Assembly (NCBI RefSeq): GCF_036178845.1
Contig: NZ_CP108070.1
Coordinates: 3,348,001 to 3,412,000, forward strand
Direction of reading: 5' to 3'
From: Streptomyces sp. NBC_00271
GTDB taxonomy: Bacteria; Actinomycetota; Actinomycetes; Streptomycetales; Streptomycetaceae
DNA: 64,000 bases
A program made the position numbers and the translations under genes. The notes beneath the pieces are model-generated. The model did no database searches, was not told where the DNA came from, and saw only the letters and a program-made list of their open reading frames with translations. The first letter of the stretch is position 1, and each line of letters begins with the position of its first letter. Positions 1 to 8,210 of the stretch are shown piece after piece.

Positions 1-2
1 TG

Positions 3-1430
3 CGCGGGGCGGGAGTTGTGATCGCGCCGTCCGAACTCCTCGCGCGTGCGGGCGCGGTGGTCGTGCTGTTCGTGGCGATGCTGGGCGGGCTCGCCTGGGC
101 CGGGCACGACATCATCACGATCGACGGGAGCAAGCTCGGCCTCGACCGGGTGACGGGCGGCGGCCTCGGGAACATCACCGACAAGCTCCCCGGCGGTCTC
201 GGCGACCTCGGCGGACTGCTGCCCGGCAAGATCGGCGACCTGGTGCAGGCGCAGGCGGCCGTGGGCTTCACCGTCGACACGGTGCCCACGCTGCTCGGCG
301 GCGCGGCCTGGGCGGCCGGAATCCTGGTGATCGCCCTGCTCGCCTCCCGGCGCACCCCGCTGCCCCGCGGCTGGGAGGGCGTGCACCGGATGGTGCGCCC
401 GGCCGCGTCCGCGCTGGTCACGGTGGTCCTGGTGGCGGTCCTCGCGGGCCTCGCGGCGGCGGCGTACGCGGCGATCGACGATCCCCATCCCAAGCTGATC
501 GCGGGCGCCGCGCTGCTGGGCGCGCCCAACGGGGTGTGGCTGGGCATCCCGATCGGCCTCTTCGTGCCCTGGGACGGCAAGGCCACCGGCGAACTCGCCA
601 AGGTGCTCCCCCACCCGCTGGACCGGTTGCTGAGCGTCGACTCCGATCAGCCCGTCACCCTGGGCCGGCTCGCCGAACTCGACGGACGGGTGTGGCTGTT
701 GGGGGTCGCGACCGCGGTGATGATGCTGTTCGCGGGCGTCCTCGCCGCCTCGCGTACGCCTTTTGTACGGGGTCAGGGTGCGGCTTCGGTGGGAACACCG
801 GCTGCTCCCGTTGTACGAGGAGGGGGTGCCCTCGGTTTCGCCGGGCGCTGCGCTCTTCGGCTCGGCATCGTGACGGCGCTGGCGCTGCCGCTGCTGGTGT
901 GGCTGACGGACGTGTCCGTGGACGCCTCGCTGTCGGTGTTCGGCATCGACGCGTTCGGTGCCGGAATTCGGTTGCACGGGCATCTGGGCATGGCGCTGTT
1001 GCTCGGCGCCGTCTGGGGTGCGGGCGCGGGGGCGGCGGGGGCGCTGCTGGCGTACGCGAGCGGGGCCGCGGGACGGCGGGCGGCGCCGCTGGCACTGGGT
1101 GACGCAGGTCCCCCGGCGCCTGCGCCCGCCCCTGACCTCCCCCGGGAGCCCGGACCGTACGCCCCGGGCGCCCCGTACCGACCGGCGAACCCCGACACCA
1201 ATCCCTATCTGCGGCTGCCCGACGAGCTGCGGGAACCCGCCGACGGTCGGCCGCCCGAGCGGCCGCGCTCGCCCGACGACGTGTACGGCGCGCCGACGGT
1301 CGTCCGGCCGATGGCGCCGCCACCTGGGCCGCAGAACCGGCGACCGCGGGGGCGCGATGTGCCGCCTCCGCCGCAGCCGCCGCCCGGCCAGGGACCTTCC
1401 GCGCCGCCGGGGCCGGGGCGGCAGAACTGA
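3..1430 (+). CDS. Streptophobe family membrane protein (5' truncated by window edge)
   Basis: A polytopic membrane protein of unknown function with several hydrophobic segments, followed by a Pro/Arg-rich cytoplasmic-looking tail over roughly the last 110 residues (many PPP and RPP runs). The reading frame is open to the window edge. A GTG at 18 could start it, but its upstream GGGAG lies only two bases away, and the family normally carries an N-terminal membrane region not seen here. I therefore infer that the true start lies upstream. The family is Streptomyces-specific and is typically found just before serB, as here (stop at 1430, serB start at 1542). No catalytic motif is visible, and its role is unknown. 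Confidence 0.72.
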   Translation, partial: RGAGVVIAPSELLARAGAVVVLFVAMLGGLAWAGHDIITIDGSKLGLDRVTGGGLGNITDKLPGGLGDLGGLLPGKIGDLVQAQAAVGFTVDTVPTLLGGAAWAAGILVIALLASRRTPLPRGWEGVHRMVRPAASALVTVVLVAVLAGLAAAAYAAIDDPHPKLIAGAALLGAPNGVWLGIPIGLFVPWDGKATGELAKVLPHPLDRLLSVDSDQPVTLGRLAELDGRVWLLGVATAVMMLFAGVLAASRTPFVRGQGAASVGTPAAPVVRGGGALGFAGRCALRLGIVTALALPLLVWLTDVSVDASLSVFGIDAFGAGIRLHGHLGMALLLGAVWGAGAGAAGALLAYASGAAGRRAAPLALGDAGPPAPAPAPDLPREPGPYAPGAPYRPANPDTNPYLRLPDELREPADGRPPERPRSPDDVYGAPTVVRPMAPPPGPQNRRPRGRDVPPPPQPPPGQGPSAPPGPGRQN

Positions 1431-1541
1431 TCGTCGTTGCCGGGCAACGCGCTCGACACCGCTCCGACACCCAGTGTTCCCCGTCCGCTGGACGGACCTC
1501 AGGGGCGGAAGGCACGGGGTGCCGGATACGGTGGAGTCACC

Positions 1542-2753
1542 ATGAGCGCTTCGCAGACCCCCGAGGTCCCCACTCTCCTCGTCAAGATCTTCGGCAAGGA
1601 CCGGCCGGGTATCACGGCCGGACTCTTCGACACCCTCGCCGCCTTCTCCGTCGAGGTGGTCGACATCGAGCAGGTCGTCACCCGCGGCCGGATCGTGCTC
1701 TGCGCGCTCGTGACCGAGCCGCCGGCCGGCCTGGAGGGCGATCTGCGGGCCACCGTCCACAGCTGGGCGGAGTCGATGAAGATGCAGGCGGAGATCATCT
1801 CCGGCCTCGGCGACAACCGGCCGCGTGGCCTCGGGCGGTCCCTCGTCACCGTGCTCGGGCATCCGCTCACGGCGGAGTCGACGGCCGCGATCGCCGCCCG
1901 GATCACCAAGACCGGCGGCAACATCGACCGTATCTTCCGGCTCGCCAAGTACCCGGTGACGGCGGTCGAGTTCGCCGTGTCCGGTACGGGAACCGAGGCG
2001 CTGCGCACCGCGCTGGTGACCGAGGCCGCGGCGCTCGGAGTGGACATCGCGGTGGTGGCGGCGGGGCTGCACCGCAGGGCGCAGCGCCTGGTCGTCATGG
2101 ATGTGGACTCGACGCTGATCCAGGACGAGGTGATCGAGCTCTTCGCCGCGCATGCCGGGTGCGAGGAGCAGGTCGCCGAGGTGACGGCGGCCGCGATGCG
2201 CGGGGAGCTGGACTTCGAGCAGTCGCTGCACGCGCGTGTGGCGCTGCTCAAGGGGCTGGACGCCTCGGTGGTGACCAAGGTGCGCGAGGAGGTGCGGCTG
2301 ACACCGGGCGCGCGCACGCTGATCCGTACGCTGAAGCGGCTCGGTTTCCAAGTCGGTGTCGTCTCGGGCGGATTCACGCAGGTCACGGACGATCTGAAGG
2401 AGCGGCTCGGGCTGGACTTCGCGCAGGCCAACACCCTGGAGATCGTCGACGGGAAGCTGACGGGCAGGGTCACCGGGGAGATCGTGGACCGCGCGGGCAA
2501 GGCACGGCTGCTGCGCCGGTTCGCCGCCGAGGCGGGGGTGCCGCTCGCCCAGACCGTGGCGATCGGCGACGGGGCCAATGACCTCGACATGCTCAACGCG
2601 GCCGGTCTCGGCGTCGCCTTCAACGCCAAGCCCGTCGTCCGCCAGGCCGCGCACACCGCGGTGAACTTCCCCTTCCTGGACACCGTGCTGTATCTGCTGG
2701 GTGTCACCCGCGAAGAGGTCGAGGCGGCGGACATGCACCTCGGCGACCACTAG
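1542..2753 (+). CDS. serB: Phosphoserine phosphatase SerB
   Basis: Dephosphorylates O-phosphoserine, the last step of the phosphorylated serine pathway, in the cytosol. The 403-aa protein has N-terminal ACT domains (residues about 8-170, beginning VKIFGKDRPGITAGL), then a HAD-superfamily phosphatase domain. The HAD nucleophile motif DVDSTL has its aspartate at residue 187 and the acid/base aspartate at 189; later motifs are VSGGF and GDGANDLDML. The ATG at 1542 follows GGTGGAGTCACC. An in-frame ATG at 1437 would add 35 low-complexity residues and is less likely. A perfect hairpin terminator follows. The long ACT-containing N-terminus is the actinobacterial SerB arrangement. Confidence 0.95.
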   Translation: MSASQTPEVPTLLVKIFGKDRPGITAGLFDTLAAFSVEVVDIEQVVTRGRIVLCALVTEPPAGLEGDLRATVHSWAESMKMQAEIISGLGDNRPRGLGRSLVTVLGHPLTAESTAAIAARITKTGGNIDRIFRLAKYPVTAVEFAVSGTGTEALRTALVTEAAALGVDIAVVAAGLHRRAQRLVVMDVDSTLIQDEVIELFAAHAGCEEQVAEVTAAAMRGELDFEQSLHARVALLKGLDASVVTKVREEVRLTPGARTLIRTLKRLGFQVGVVSGGFTQVTDDLKERLGLDFAQANTLEIVDGKLTGRVTGEIVDRAGKARLLRRFAAEAGVPLAQTVAIGDGANDLDMLNAAGLGVAFNAKPVVRQAAHTAVNFPFLDTVLYLLGVTREEVEAADMHLGDH

Positions 2754-2776
2754 GTCCTGTCCCGCGTCTGCGGCAT

Positions 2777-2795
2777 GATCCGCCGGACAGGCCCT
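2777..2795. repeat. 19-nt dispersed repeat, copy 1
   Basis: The 19-mer GATCCGCCGGACAGGCCCT occurs here, in the serB 3' region, and again exactly at 45434-45452. I see no gene in it. It looks like a member of a dispersed Streptomyces intergenic repeat that sits next to gene ends. Confidence 0.6.
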
Positions 2796-2815
2796 GAGGC
2801 CCGGACATACGTCGA

Positions 2816-2850
2816 CGGGGGCCCGGCACCGTACTGGTGCCGGGCCCCCG
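2816..2850. terminator. Bidirectional hairpin between serB and sixA-like gene
   Basis: A perfect 15-bp inverted repeat (2816-2830 and 2836-2850, arm CGGGGGCCCGGCACC) with a 5-nt loop GTACT. It lies between two convergent genes, 62 nt after the serB stop and 15 nt after the stop of the opposite gene. There is no strong T-run, which is usual for Streptomyces terminators. Confidence 0.85.
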
Positions 2851-2865
2851 TCCCTGTCGGGTGGG

Positions 2866-3384
2866 TTACTCGGTCGGCGCCCAGTAGTCGGTCAGCGTGC
2901 ACACTCCGGGCTCCAGGGATTTCCAGGAGCCCTCGACGGAGAGCACGGCGAAGGCGCCCGTGTGGAAGCCGTGGGCGGCCATCCGGGCGCGGGTGTCGCC
3001 CTCGGCCTGTCCGGCCAGCACCTCGGTGAGTCCCTGGATGCCGGGGTTGTGGCCGATCAGGACCACGTTGTGCGCGTCGTCCGGGGTCTCGTTGAGTACG
3101 GCGATCAGCTCGCCGGGCGAGGCCTCGTAGAGCCGCTCCTCATAGACGGTTTTCGGCCGGTGCGGGAGCTCGTGGACGGCGAGCTTCCAGGTCTCCCGGG
3201 TGCGGGTCGCCGTGGAGCAGAGGGCCATATCGAAAGGGATCCCGGTGTCGGCCAGCTTGCGTCCGGCGACGGCGGCGTCCTGACGGCCCCGGTCAGCGAG
3301 CGGCCGCTCGTGGTCGGACACCTGTGGCCAGTCGGCTTTCGCATGCCGGAAGAGGACAATCCTGCGGGGTTCTGCGACGCTCAT
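2866..3384 (-). CDS. SixA-type phosphohistidine phosphatase (histidine phosphatase superfamily)
   Basis: A 172-aa phosphoglycerate-mutase-like phosphatase. The catalytic RHAK motif is near the N-terminus (VLFRHAKADWP, His14) and the second histidine sits in LIGHNPG. The short length and RHAK rather than RHGE fit the SixA branch, whose E. coli member removes phosphate from a histidine of a phosphorelay protein; the substrate here is not known. I chose the ATG at 3384. The frame continues upstream to 3768 but only with low-complexity residues and no good ribosome site. The gene is convergent with serB. Confidence 0.85.
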   Translation of the reverse strand: MSVAEPRRIVLFRHAKADWPQVSDHERPLADRGRQDAAVAGRKLADTGIPFDMALCSTATRTRETWKLAVHELPHRPKTVYEERLYEASPGELIAVLNETPDDAHNVVLIGHNPGIQGLTEVLAGQAEGDTRARMAAHGFHTGAFAVLSVEGSWKSLEPGVCTLTDYWAPTE

Positions 3385-3449
3385 GAGTCCCAGCTTCGCA
3401 TGAAACACGCCATGCGGCGCTGAGAGTTGACCTGCTCTCCCGGGCGTGC

Positions 3450-3665
3450 TCAGGGGGTCTGGTGCAGCACCGTCTGCTGGACGCGCTCGAAGAGGTGGGT
3501 GATCGCGGGGTCGCCGCCCGCGGCGTGCGCGTCCGCCGGGTTCAGTATCAGCAGGAGCAGGGCGATGAAGGCGAGGGCGGGCAGGGCGAGGGCCCACCAG
3601 GGCAGCCGGATGTCCACGCCGCCCGGGGTCGCCGGGTGGGGCCGGGTGTGCGTACGGGCCGACAT
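3450..3665 (-). CDS. Small single-pass membrane protein, unknown function
   Basis: A 71-aa protein with a short basic N-terminus (MSARTHTRPHPATPGG), one strong transmembrane segment around residues 20-43 (WWALALPALAFIALLLLIL), then a short hydrophilic tail with THLFERVQQTVL. It is conserved-looking for Streptomyces but I do not recognise a named family. The predicted topology is a membrane anchor with an outside helix. It lies between the SixA-like gene and a 37-aa membrane micro-protein, all on the minus strand. An upstream GTG at 3716 exists, but the ATG at 3665 gives a cleaner membrane-protein N-terminus. Confidence 0.65.
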   Translation of the reverse strand: MSARTHTRPHPATPGGVDIRLPWWALALPALAFIALLLLILNPADAHAAGGDPAITHLFERVQQTVLHQTP

Positions 3666-3785
3666 GCCGCCTCCGTGGGGCCTCGAGTGCTCCGTGGCCC
3701 GCGTCCTCACGGCCACAACTCGAAGGTACGGATTCCTGGGCCGTCAACCCATCCGGTGATCCACCCACTTGACCCTGACACTCAC

Positions 3786-3827
3786 CCCCTAGGGGACAGG
3801 GGGGCTAGCCCCACCATCGGTGTCCCC
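3786..3827. promoter_or_regulatory. Cluster of CTAG-centred palindromes
   Basis: Two short perfect palindromes, CCCCTAGGGG (3786-3795) and GGGGCTAGCCCC (3801-3812), lie 5 nt apart. The second is enclosed by an inverted repeat GGGGACA (3792-3798) / TGTCCCC (3821-3827). The stretch is downstream of the 37-aa gene and upstream of the 71-aa gene on the minus strand. It could be a terminator or operator; the sequence alone does not decide. Confidence 0.45.
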
Positions 3828-3846
3828 GGGGGGCGGGCGGTGGTGG

Positions 3847-3960
3847 TCAGGGTGAGGCGATCGACGCGATGACGGCGATGATCACGGTGATGGCCAGCAT
3901 CGCGCCGAGCACGAGCAGCAGCTTCTTCTGGCCGTTCTGGGGGTTCGGGTCGAGCGCCAT
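3847..3960 (-). CDS. SGM_5486-family transporter-associated micro-protein
   Basis: A 37-aa protein, too short for most gene callers. It starts MALDPNPQNGQKKLLLVLG and continues with a hydrophobic helix rich in Ala/Val/Ile, ending SIASP. The pattern of a short polar head, KK pair and one transmembrane helix matches the Streptomyces micro-protein family that NCBI names SGM_5486 family transporter-associated protein, recognised from memory. It lies 46 nt downstream of the MFS transporter stop on the same strand, so it is probably co-transcribed and may be a small partner of that transporter. No partner interaction is shown by sequence alone. Confidence 0.8.
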   Translation of the reverse strand: MALDPNPQNGQKKLLLVLGAMLAITVIIAVIASIASP

Positions 3961-4006
3961 ACGGCCAGTCTCGCACCCTTCGTGCCTGCCTTCGCCTTCG
4001 GGGGGC

Positions 4007-5311
4007 TCAGGGGCGGGGGCCGCGCGCGGCCTCGTCCTCCACCGTACGGTCGCGGCCGGCCAGGACGCCCACCGCGATCTGCGGGATCATCAGGGCGGCC
4101 ATGAGCGCTATCGGCAGCCCCCAGCCGCCGCTGTGCTGGTAGAGCACGCCTACGAGGAGAGGCCCCGGGATCGAGATCAGATACCCGGTGCTCTGCGCGA
4201 ACGCCGACAGCTGGGCGACGCCCGCGCCGGTCCTGGCCCGCATGCCGACCATGGTGAGGGCCAGCGGGAAGGCGCAGTTGGAGACGCCGAGCAGGAGGGC
4301 CCAGGCCCAGGCTCCGCCCGCCGGGGCGAGGTAGAGGCCCGCGTATCCCGCGAGGCCGCAGACACCGAGCGCGACCACGATCGGCCCCTGGTGAGGCATG
4401 CGGGTGGCGAGGCGCGGAATGACGAAGGCCAGGGGCACGCCCATCACCATCGTGACGGCGAGGAGCAGGCCCGCGGTGCCCGCGGAGACGCCCGCGTCGC
4501 GGAAGATCTGCGCCATCCAGCCCATCGTGATGTACGCGGCGGTGGCCTGGAGTCCGAAGAAGACGGCGAGCGCCCAGGCGGTCCGGCTGCGGGTGATGCG
4601 CAGCCCGCCGGTTTCCCGCGGGGCGGGGTGTGCCGCCCTTGTCCGCTCGGCGTCGCGGGGATCGGCGCCCCGTGCGCGTACCAGCCCGATCCACGGCAGT
4701 ACGGCGGCCGCCGCCAGGCCCGCCCACACCGCGAGGCCCGACTGCCAGCTGCCGCCCAGGGCGTCGGTCACGGGCACGGTCACGGCCGCCGCGGCCGAGG
4801 TGCCCAGGGCGAGCGCCATCGAGTAGAGGCCGGTCATGGAGCCGACCCGGTCCGGGAACCAGCGTTTGACGATCACCGGCATCAGGACGTTGCTGACGGC
4901 GATGCCCATCAGTGCGAGGGCGCTGGCGGCCAGGAAGCCGACCGCGCTGCCGGTGTAGGGCCGGATCGCGAGCCCCGCCGTGATGGCGACCATGCCGGCG
5001 CAGACGACCGCGCCGGGTCCGAAGCGGCGGGCGAGGCGCGGCGCCATGACGCCGAAGACGGCGAAGCAGAGCGGGGGTACGGAGGTGAGCAGTCCGGCGA
5101 CGCTGCCGCTCATGCCGAGCCCGTCGCGCACGTCCTCCAGGAGCGCTCCGAAGCTGGTGATGGCGGGGCGCAGGTTGAGGGCCGTGAGGACGATGCCGAC
5201 CGTCACGAGCCGCGTCGCCCACGCACGCGTGGGGTGCGATCGGGGCTCCGTGCTCTCGGCGGAACTGCGTATGGGTGTGGACGTCGTCGTCCCGGTCTCC
5301 TCGCTCACCAT
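4007..5311 (-). CDS. MFS transporter, CynX/NimT-like
   Basis: A 434-aa integral membrane protein with about 12 transmembrane segments, starting after a polar N-terminus of about 28 residues. The early signature ALNLRPAITSFGALL and the glycine-rich loops fit the CynX/NimT branch of the major facilitator superfamily (cyanate/nitroimidazole-type transporters); the substrate is unknown. It starts at 5311 and is divergent from a GntR/FadR regulator (start 5422) across 110 bp that contain a 15-bp palindrome. A regulator-exporter pair with autoregulation is likely. A 37-aa membrane micro-protein follows on the same strand. Confidence 0.85.
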   Translation of the reverse strand: MVSEETGTTTSTPIRSSAESTEPRSHPTRAWATRLVTVGIVLTALNLRPAITSFGALLEDVRDGLGMSGSVAGLLTSVPPLCFAVFGVMAPRLARRFGPGAVVCAGMVAITAGLAIRPYTGSAVGFLAASALALMGIAVSNVLMPVIVKRWFPDRVGSMTGLYSMALALGTSAAAAVTVPVTDALGGSWQSGLAVWAGLAAAAVLPWIGLVRARGADPRDAERTRAAHPAPRETGGLRITRSRTAWALAVFFGLQATAAYITMGWMAQIFRDAGVSAGTAGLLLAVTMVMGVPLAFVIPRLATRMPHQGPIVVALGVCGLAGYAGLYLAPAGGAWAWALLLGVSNCAFPLALTMVGMRARTGAGVAQLSAFAQSTGYLISIPGPLLVGVLYQHSGGWGLPIALMAALMIPQIAVGVLAGRDRTVEDEAARGPRP

Positions 5312-5324
5312 GAGGCCATCATAG

Positions 5325-5339
5325 AATCATGGGATGATT
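5325..5339. promoter_or_regulatory. Palindromic operator candidate for the adjacent FadR/GntR regulator
   Basis: AATCATGGGATGATT is a perfect 6-3-6 palindrome in the divergent promoter region, 14 nt upstream of the MFS start and 83 nt upstream of the regulator start. It is AT-rich in a very GC-rich genome. Its size and symmetry suit a winged-helix dimer. Assignment to this regulator is inferred from position only. Confidence 0.6.
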
Positions 5340-5421
5340 GGCTGTTCAATCCCCCTGCGTTAATCTCCGGATTCTCCGGCCCCGCGCGAACGATCACACC
5401 GGGCCCGTACGAAGGACCGTC

Positions 5422-6117
5422 ATGCCGCTGAGCCACCCCCGCCGTTCGGCGCTGTCCGAGCAGGTCATCGCCGAGCTGCGGAACCAGATCACTTCGGGCG
5501 AATGGCCGGTCGGCTCCCGCATCCCCACCGAGCCGGAGCTCGTCGACCAGCTGGGCGTCGCCCGCAACACCGTCCGCGAGGCCGTCCGCGCGCTGGCCCA
5601 CAACGGTCTGCTCGACATCCGCCAGGGCTCGGGCACCTATGTCGTGGCGACCAGCGAGCTCGCGGGCGTGATGCACCGGCGCTTCGCGGACGCCGATCCG
5701 CGGCACATCGCCGAGCTGCGCGCCACGCTGGAGTCGAGCGCGGCGAAGCTGGCCGCCGAGCGGCGCACCGAGCGCGATCTGAAACAGCTCGACGCGCTGC
5801 TCGTACGGCGGGAGGAGGCCTGGGAGTCGGGTGACGCGGAGGCCTTCGTGGCCGCCGACGCGACCTTCCACCTGGCGGTGGTGGCCGCGTCCCACAACGA
5901 CGTCATGACGGCGATGTACGCGGACCTGGGCGAGGTACTGCGCGACTGGCTGCGCGAGGACGTCGGCGGGAAGCTGACGCCCGAGACGTACATGGACCAC
6001 GCGCGGCTCGTCGACGCGATCCGCGCGCAGGACGCGGAGGCGGCGGGCACGGAAGCCGGGGGCTATCCGTTCCAGTGCCGTCCGGGACGGCTCACGCCCC
6101 TGGCCTCCGACAGCTGA
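5422..6117 (+). CDS. FadR-family (GntR superfamily) transcriptional regulator
   Basis: A 231-aa regulator. Residues about 10-75 form a winged helix-turn-helix (LSEQVIAELRNQI, GVARNTVREAVRALA, RQGSGTYV). The rest is the all-helical FCD effector domain with the metal/ligand region around DATFHLAVVAASHN and a later DHARLVDAI. FCD regulators usually bind an organic acid and repress an adjacent gene. I chose the ATG at 5422, which begins a standard GntR N-terminus; the frame extends back to 5338 without a sensible start. It is divergent from the MFS gene, making it the obvious regulator of that transporter. Confidence 0.88.
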   Translation: MPLSHPRRSALSEQVIAELRNQITSGEWPVGSRIPTEPELVDQLGVARNTVREAVRALAHNGLLDIRQGSGTYVVATSELAGVMHRRFADADPRHIAELRATLESSAAKLAAERRTERDLKQLDALLVRREEAWESGDAEAFVAADATFHLAVVAASHNDVMTAMYADLGEVLRDWLREDVGGKLTPETYMDHARLVDAIRAQDAEAAGTEAGGYPFQCRPGRLTPLASDS

Positions 6118-6126
6118 CGAACACGG

Positions 6127-6471
6127 TCACCTCTGGTGACTGACCCATGCCGACCGGACCTCCTCCCAGCACCGGCCGGCCAGCCGGACCGTCATCGCGG
6201 GGCCCGCGTCGACCGCGTCGGTGTCGGTGTCGATGTCCCACCAGCGGTCGCACTCGACGTGCAGGGCGACCCGGTCGGTCTCCGGGTAGGGGTTGTGGCA
6301 GTACGCGGTCACGTGCGAACCCTGGACCGTGGTGCGACACTCAGCGCCGAAAGGCTGGGGGACGGGGAGTTTTCCGTGCACTACGCGCGTGTGGGGCACG
6401 GCGTCGTACGGAAGAACCATCATGAAGGCGACAGCGGCGAACACCGGGGCAAAACGGCGGGACAGGCGCAC
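6127..6471 (-). CDS. Putative secreted small protein, unknown function
   Basis: A 114-aa protein. A GTG at 6471 is preceded by GAGGAGGTCCCC, a strong ribosome site that decides the start; the frame runs back to 6612 without such a site. The N-terminus RLSRRFAPVFAAVAFMMVL looks like a signal peptide. The mature part contains four cysteines (in AECR, AYCHN, VECDRWW and GRCWEE), compatible with two disulfides, and is aspartate-rich (DIDTDTDAVD). I do not recognise a family. The stop lies 9 bp from the GntR gene stop (convergent). Confidence 0.65.
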   Translation of the reverse strand: MRLSRRFAPVFAAVAFMMVLPYDAVPHTRVVHGKLPVPQPFGAECRTTVQGSHVTAYCHNPYPETDRVALHVECDRWWDIDTDTDAVDAGPAMTVRLAGRCWEEVRSAWVSHQR

Positions 6472-6569
6472 AACGGGGACCTCCTCGGCCGTACGGCTGC
6501 GGGGCGGTGCGTAGTCCCAGCGTGCGCGGTGCGATGCCCGTGACGCCCGGCCGACTAGGCCGAACGGGC

Positions 6570-6606
6570 GACGCCCCGCTCCCCGCACTGCGGGAAACGG
6601 GGCGTC
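6570..6606 (-). terminator. Terminator downstream of fabI
   Basis: Inverted repeat arms GACGCCCCG (6570-6578) and CGGGGCGTC (6598-6606), with a further small hairpin inside. It begins 16 nt after the fabI stop on the minus strand. Confidence 0.7.
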
Positions 6607-6622
6607 AGCCACTTGGGGGAAA

Positions 6623-7390
6623 TCAGGCGCCGATGGCGTGCAGTCCGCCGTCCACGTGGATGATCTCGCCGGTGGTCTTCGGGAACCAGTCGCTCAGCAG
6701 GGCGACGACACCGCGGCCGGCCGGCTCCGGGTCCTTGAGGTCCCACTCGAGGGGCGCCCGGGTGTCCCAGACGGAGGCGAGCTCGCCGAAGCCCGGGATG
6801 GACTTGGCGGCCATCGAGCCGATCGGGCCCGCCGAGATCAGGTTGGAACGCACGTTCTGCTTGCCCAGGTCGCGGGCGAGGTAGCGGTTGACGGACTCCA
6901 GGGCTGCCTTGGCCGGGCCCATCCAGTCGTACTGCGGCCACGCGTACTGCGCGTCGAAGGTGAGGCCGACGACCGAGCCGCCGTTCTGCATCAGCGGCAG
7001 GCAGGCCATGGTCAGCGACTTCAGGGAGAATGCCGAGACGTGCATGGCCGTGGCGACCGACTCGAAGGGGGTGTTGAGGAAGTTGCCGCCGAGGGCGTCC
7101 TGCGGCGCGAAGCCGATGGAGTGCACGACGCCGTCGAGGCCGCCGAGCTCCTCACCGACGACGTCGGCGAGACGCGCCAGGTGCTCGTCGTTGGTCACGT
7201 CGAGCTCGATGACCTTGGTGGGCTTGGGGAGCTTCTTGGCGATGCGCTCGGTCAGCGTGGGCCGCGGGAACGCGGTCAGGATGATCTCCGCGCCCTGCTC
7301 CTGAGCCAGCTTGGCGGTGTGGAAGGCGATGGAGGACTCCATCAGCACACCGGTGATCAGGACGCGCTTGCCCTCGAGGATTCCACTCAT
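6623..7390 (-). CDS. fabI: Enoyl-[acyl-carrier-protein] reductase (NADH), FabI/InhA type
   Basis: Catalyses the last reduction of each fatty acid elongation round (type II FAS, cytosol). The 255-aa protein opens with the nucleotide-binding motif KRVLITGVLMESSIAF. It carries the FabI/InhA catalytic signature Y-x6-K in QYDWMGPAKAAL, a later SAGPIGSMAAK region and the C-terminal ending GEIIHVDGGLHAIGA. Its length matches actinobacterial InhA-like enzymes. It lies 5 bp after fabG on the same strand, so the two reductases form an operon. InhA homologues are the isoniazid/triclosan target in other bacteria; sensitivity here is not predictable from the sequence. Confidence 0.95.
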   Translation of the reverse strand: MSGILEGKRVLITGVLMESSIAFHTAKLAQEQGAEIILTAFPRPTLTERIAKKLPKPTKVIELDVTNDEHLARLADVVGEELGGLDGVVHSIGFAPQDALGGNFLNTPFESVATAMHVSAFSLKSLTMACLPLMQNGGSVVGLTFDAQYAWPQYDWMGPAKAALESVNRYLARDLGKQNVRSNLISAGPIGSMAAKSIPGFGELASVWDTRAPLEWDLKDPEPAGRGVVALLSDWFPKTTGEIIHVDGGLHAIGA

Positions 7391-7395
7391 GGTGA

Positions 7396-8115
7396 TCAGT
7401 GACCCATTCCCAGTCCGCCGTCAACCGGAATGACGGCTCCAGTGATGTACGAGGCGTCGTCCGAGGCGAGGAACCGCACCGTCGCGGCGATCTCCTCGGG
7501 CTGCGCGTACCGGCCGAGCGGCACCTGGGCGACGATGCCCGCACGCTGCTCGTCGGTGAGCGCCTTGGTCATGTCGGTGTCGACGAAACCGGGCGCGACG
7601 ACGTTGAAGGTGATGTTGCGCGAGCCGAGTTCGCGGGCGAGCGAACGCGCGAAGCCGACCAGGGCGGCCTTGGAGGCGGCGTAGTTCGACTGCCCCGCGG
7701 AGCCGAGCAGCCCCACGACCGACGAAACGAGGACGACCCGCCCCTTCTTGGCACGGAGCATGCCGCGGTTGGCACGCTTGACGACCCGGAAGGCGCCGGT
7801 GAGGTTGGTGTCGAGGACGGAGGTGAAGTCCTCCTCGGACATCCGCATCAGAAGCTGGTCCTTGGTGACGCCCGCGTTGGCGACCAGGATCTCGACGGGA
7901 CCGTGCTCGGCCTCGATCTCCTTGTAGGCCTGCTCCACCTGCTCGGTGTCGGTGATGTCGCACTTGACGGCGAGGCAGCCCAATGCGGTGAGGGCGGCCG
8001 GCGGCTCACCCGAGCGGTATGTGATCGCGACCTTGTCGCCGGCATCGGCGAAAGCGCGGGCGATGGCGAGGCCGATGCCCCGGTTGCCTCCGGTGACGAG
8101 AACCGAGCGGCTCAA
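7396..8115 (-). CDS. fabG: 3-oxoacyl-[acyl-carrier-protein] reductase FabG
   Basis: NADPH-dependent reduction of beta-ketoacyl-ACP in fatty acid elongation. The 239-aa short-chain dehydrogenase has the cofactor motif TGGNRGIG near residue 8, NAG in LVANAGVT, the catalytic Ser in VLVSSVVG and the Y-x3-K pair in SNYAASKAAL. The start is a TTG at 8115, preceded by AAAGGGTG six bases upstream; no ATG/GTG lies nearby that would keep the whole Rossmann strand. It is the first gene of a fabG-fabI operon. The upstream region is shared with divergent tldD. Confidence 0.93.
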   Translation of the reverse strand: MSRSVLVTGGNRGIGLAIARAFADAGDKVAITYRSGEPPAALTALGCLAVKCDITDTEQVEQAYKEIEAEHGPVEILVANAGVTKDQLLMRMSEEDFTSVLDTNLTGAFRVVKRANRGMLRAKKGRVVLVSSVVGLLGSAGQSNYAASKAALVGFARSLARELGSRNITFNVVAPGFVDTDMTKALTDEQRAGIVAQVPLGRYAQPEEIAATVRFLASDDASYITGAVIPVDGGLGMGH

Positions 8116-8210
8116 CGGTTCACCCTTTCGATAGCTGTCTGAAACCCCTGCAAGACAGGCGCCTTCCTTGGAAACCTATCGGTCCCCCACGCCTCCCGGA
8201 GAATCGGGCA

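Noticed and set aside
3782..3976. A 64-codon frame overlapping the 37-aa micro-protein in another frame
   Set aside because: It is Arg/Pro/His-rich without a membrane segment, whereas the overlapping 37-aa frame has the conserved micro-protein pattern.
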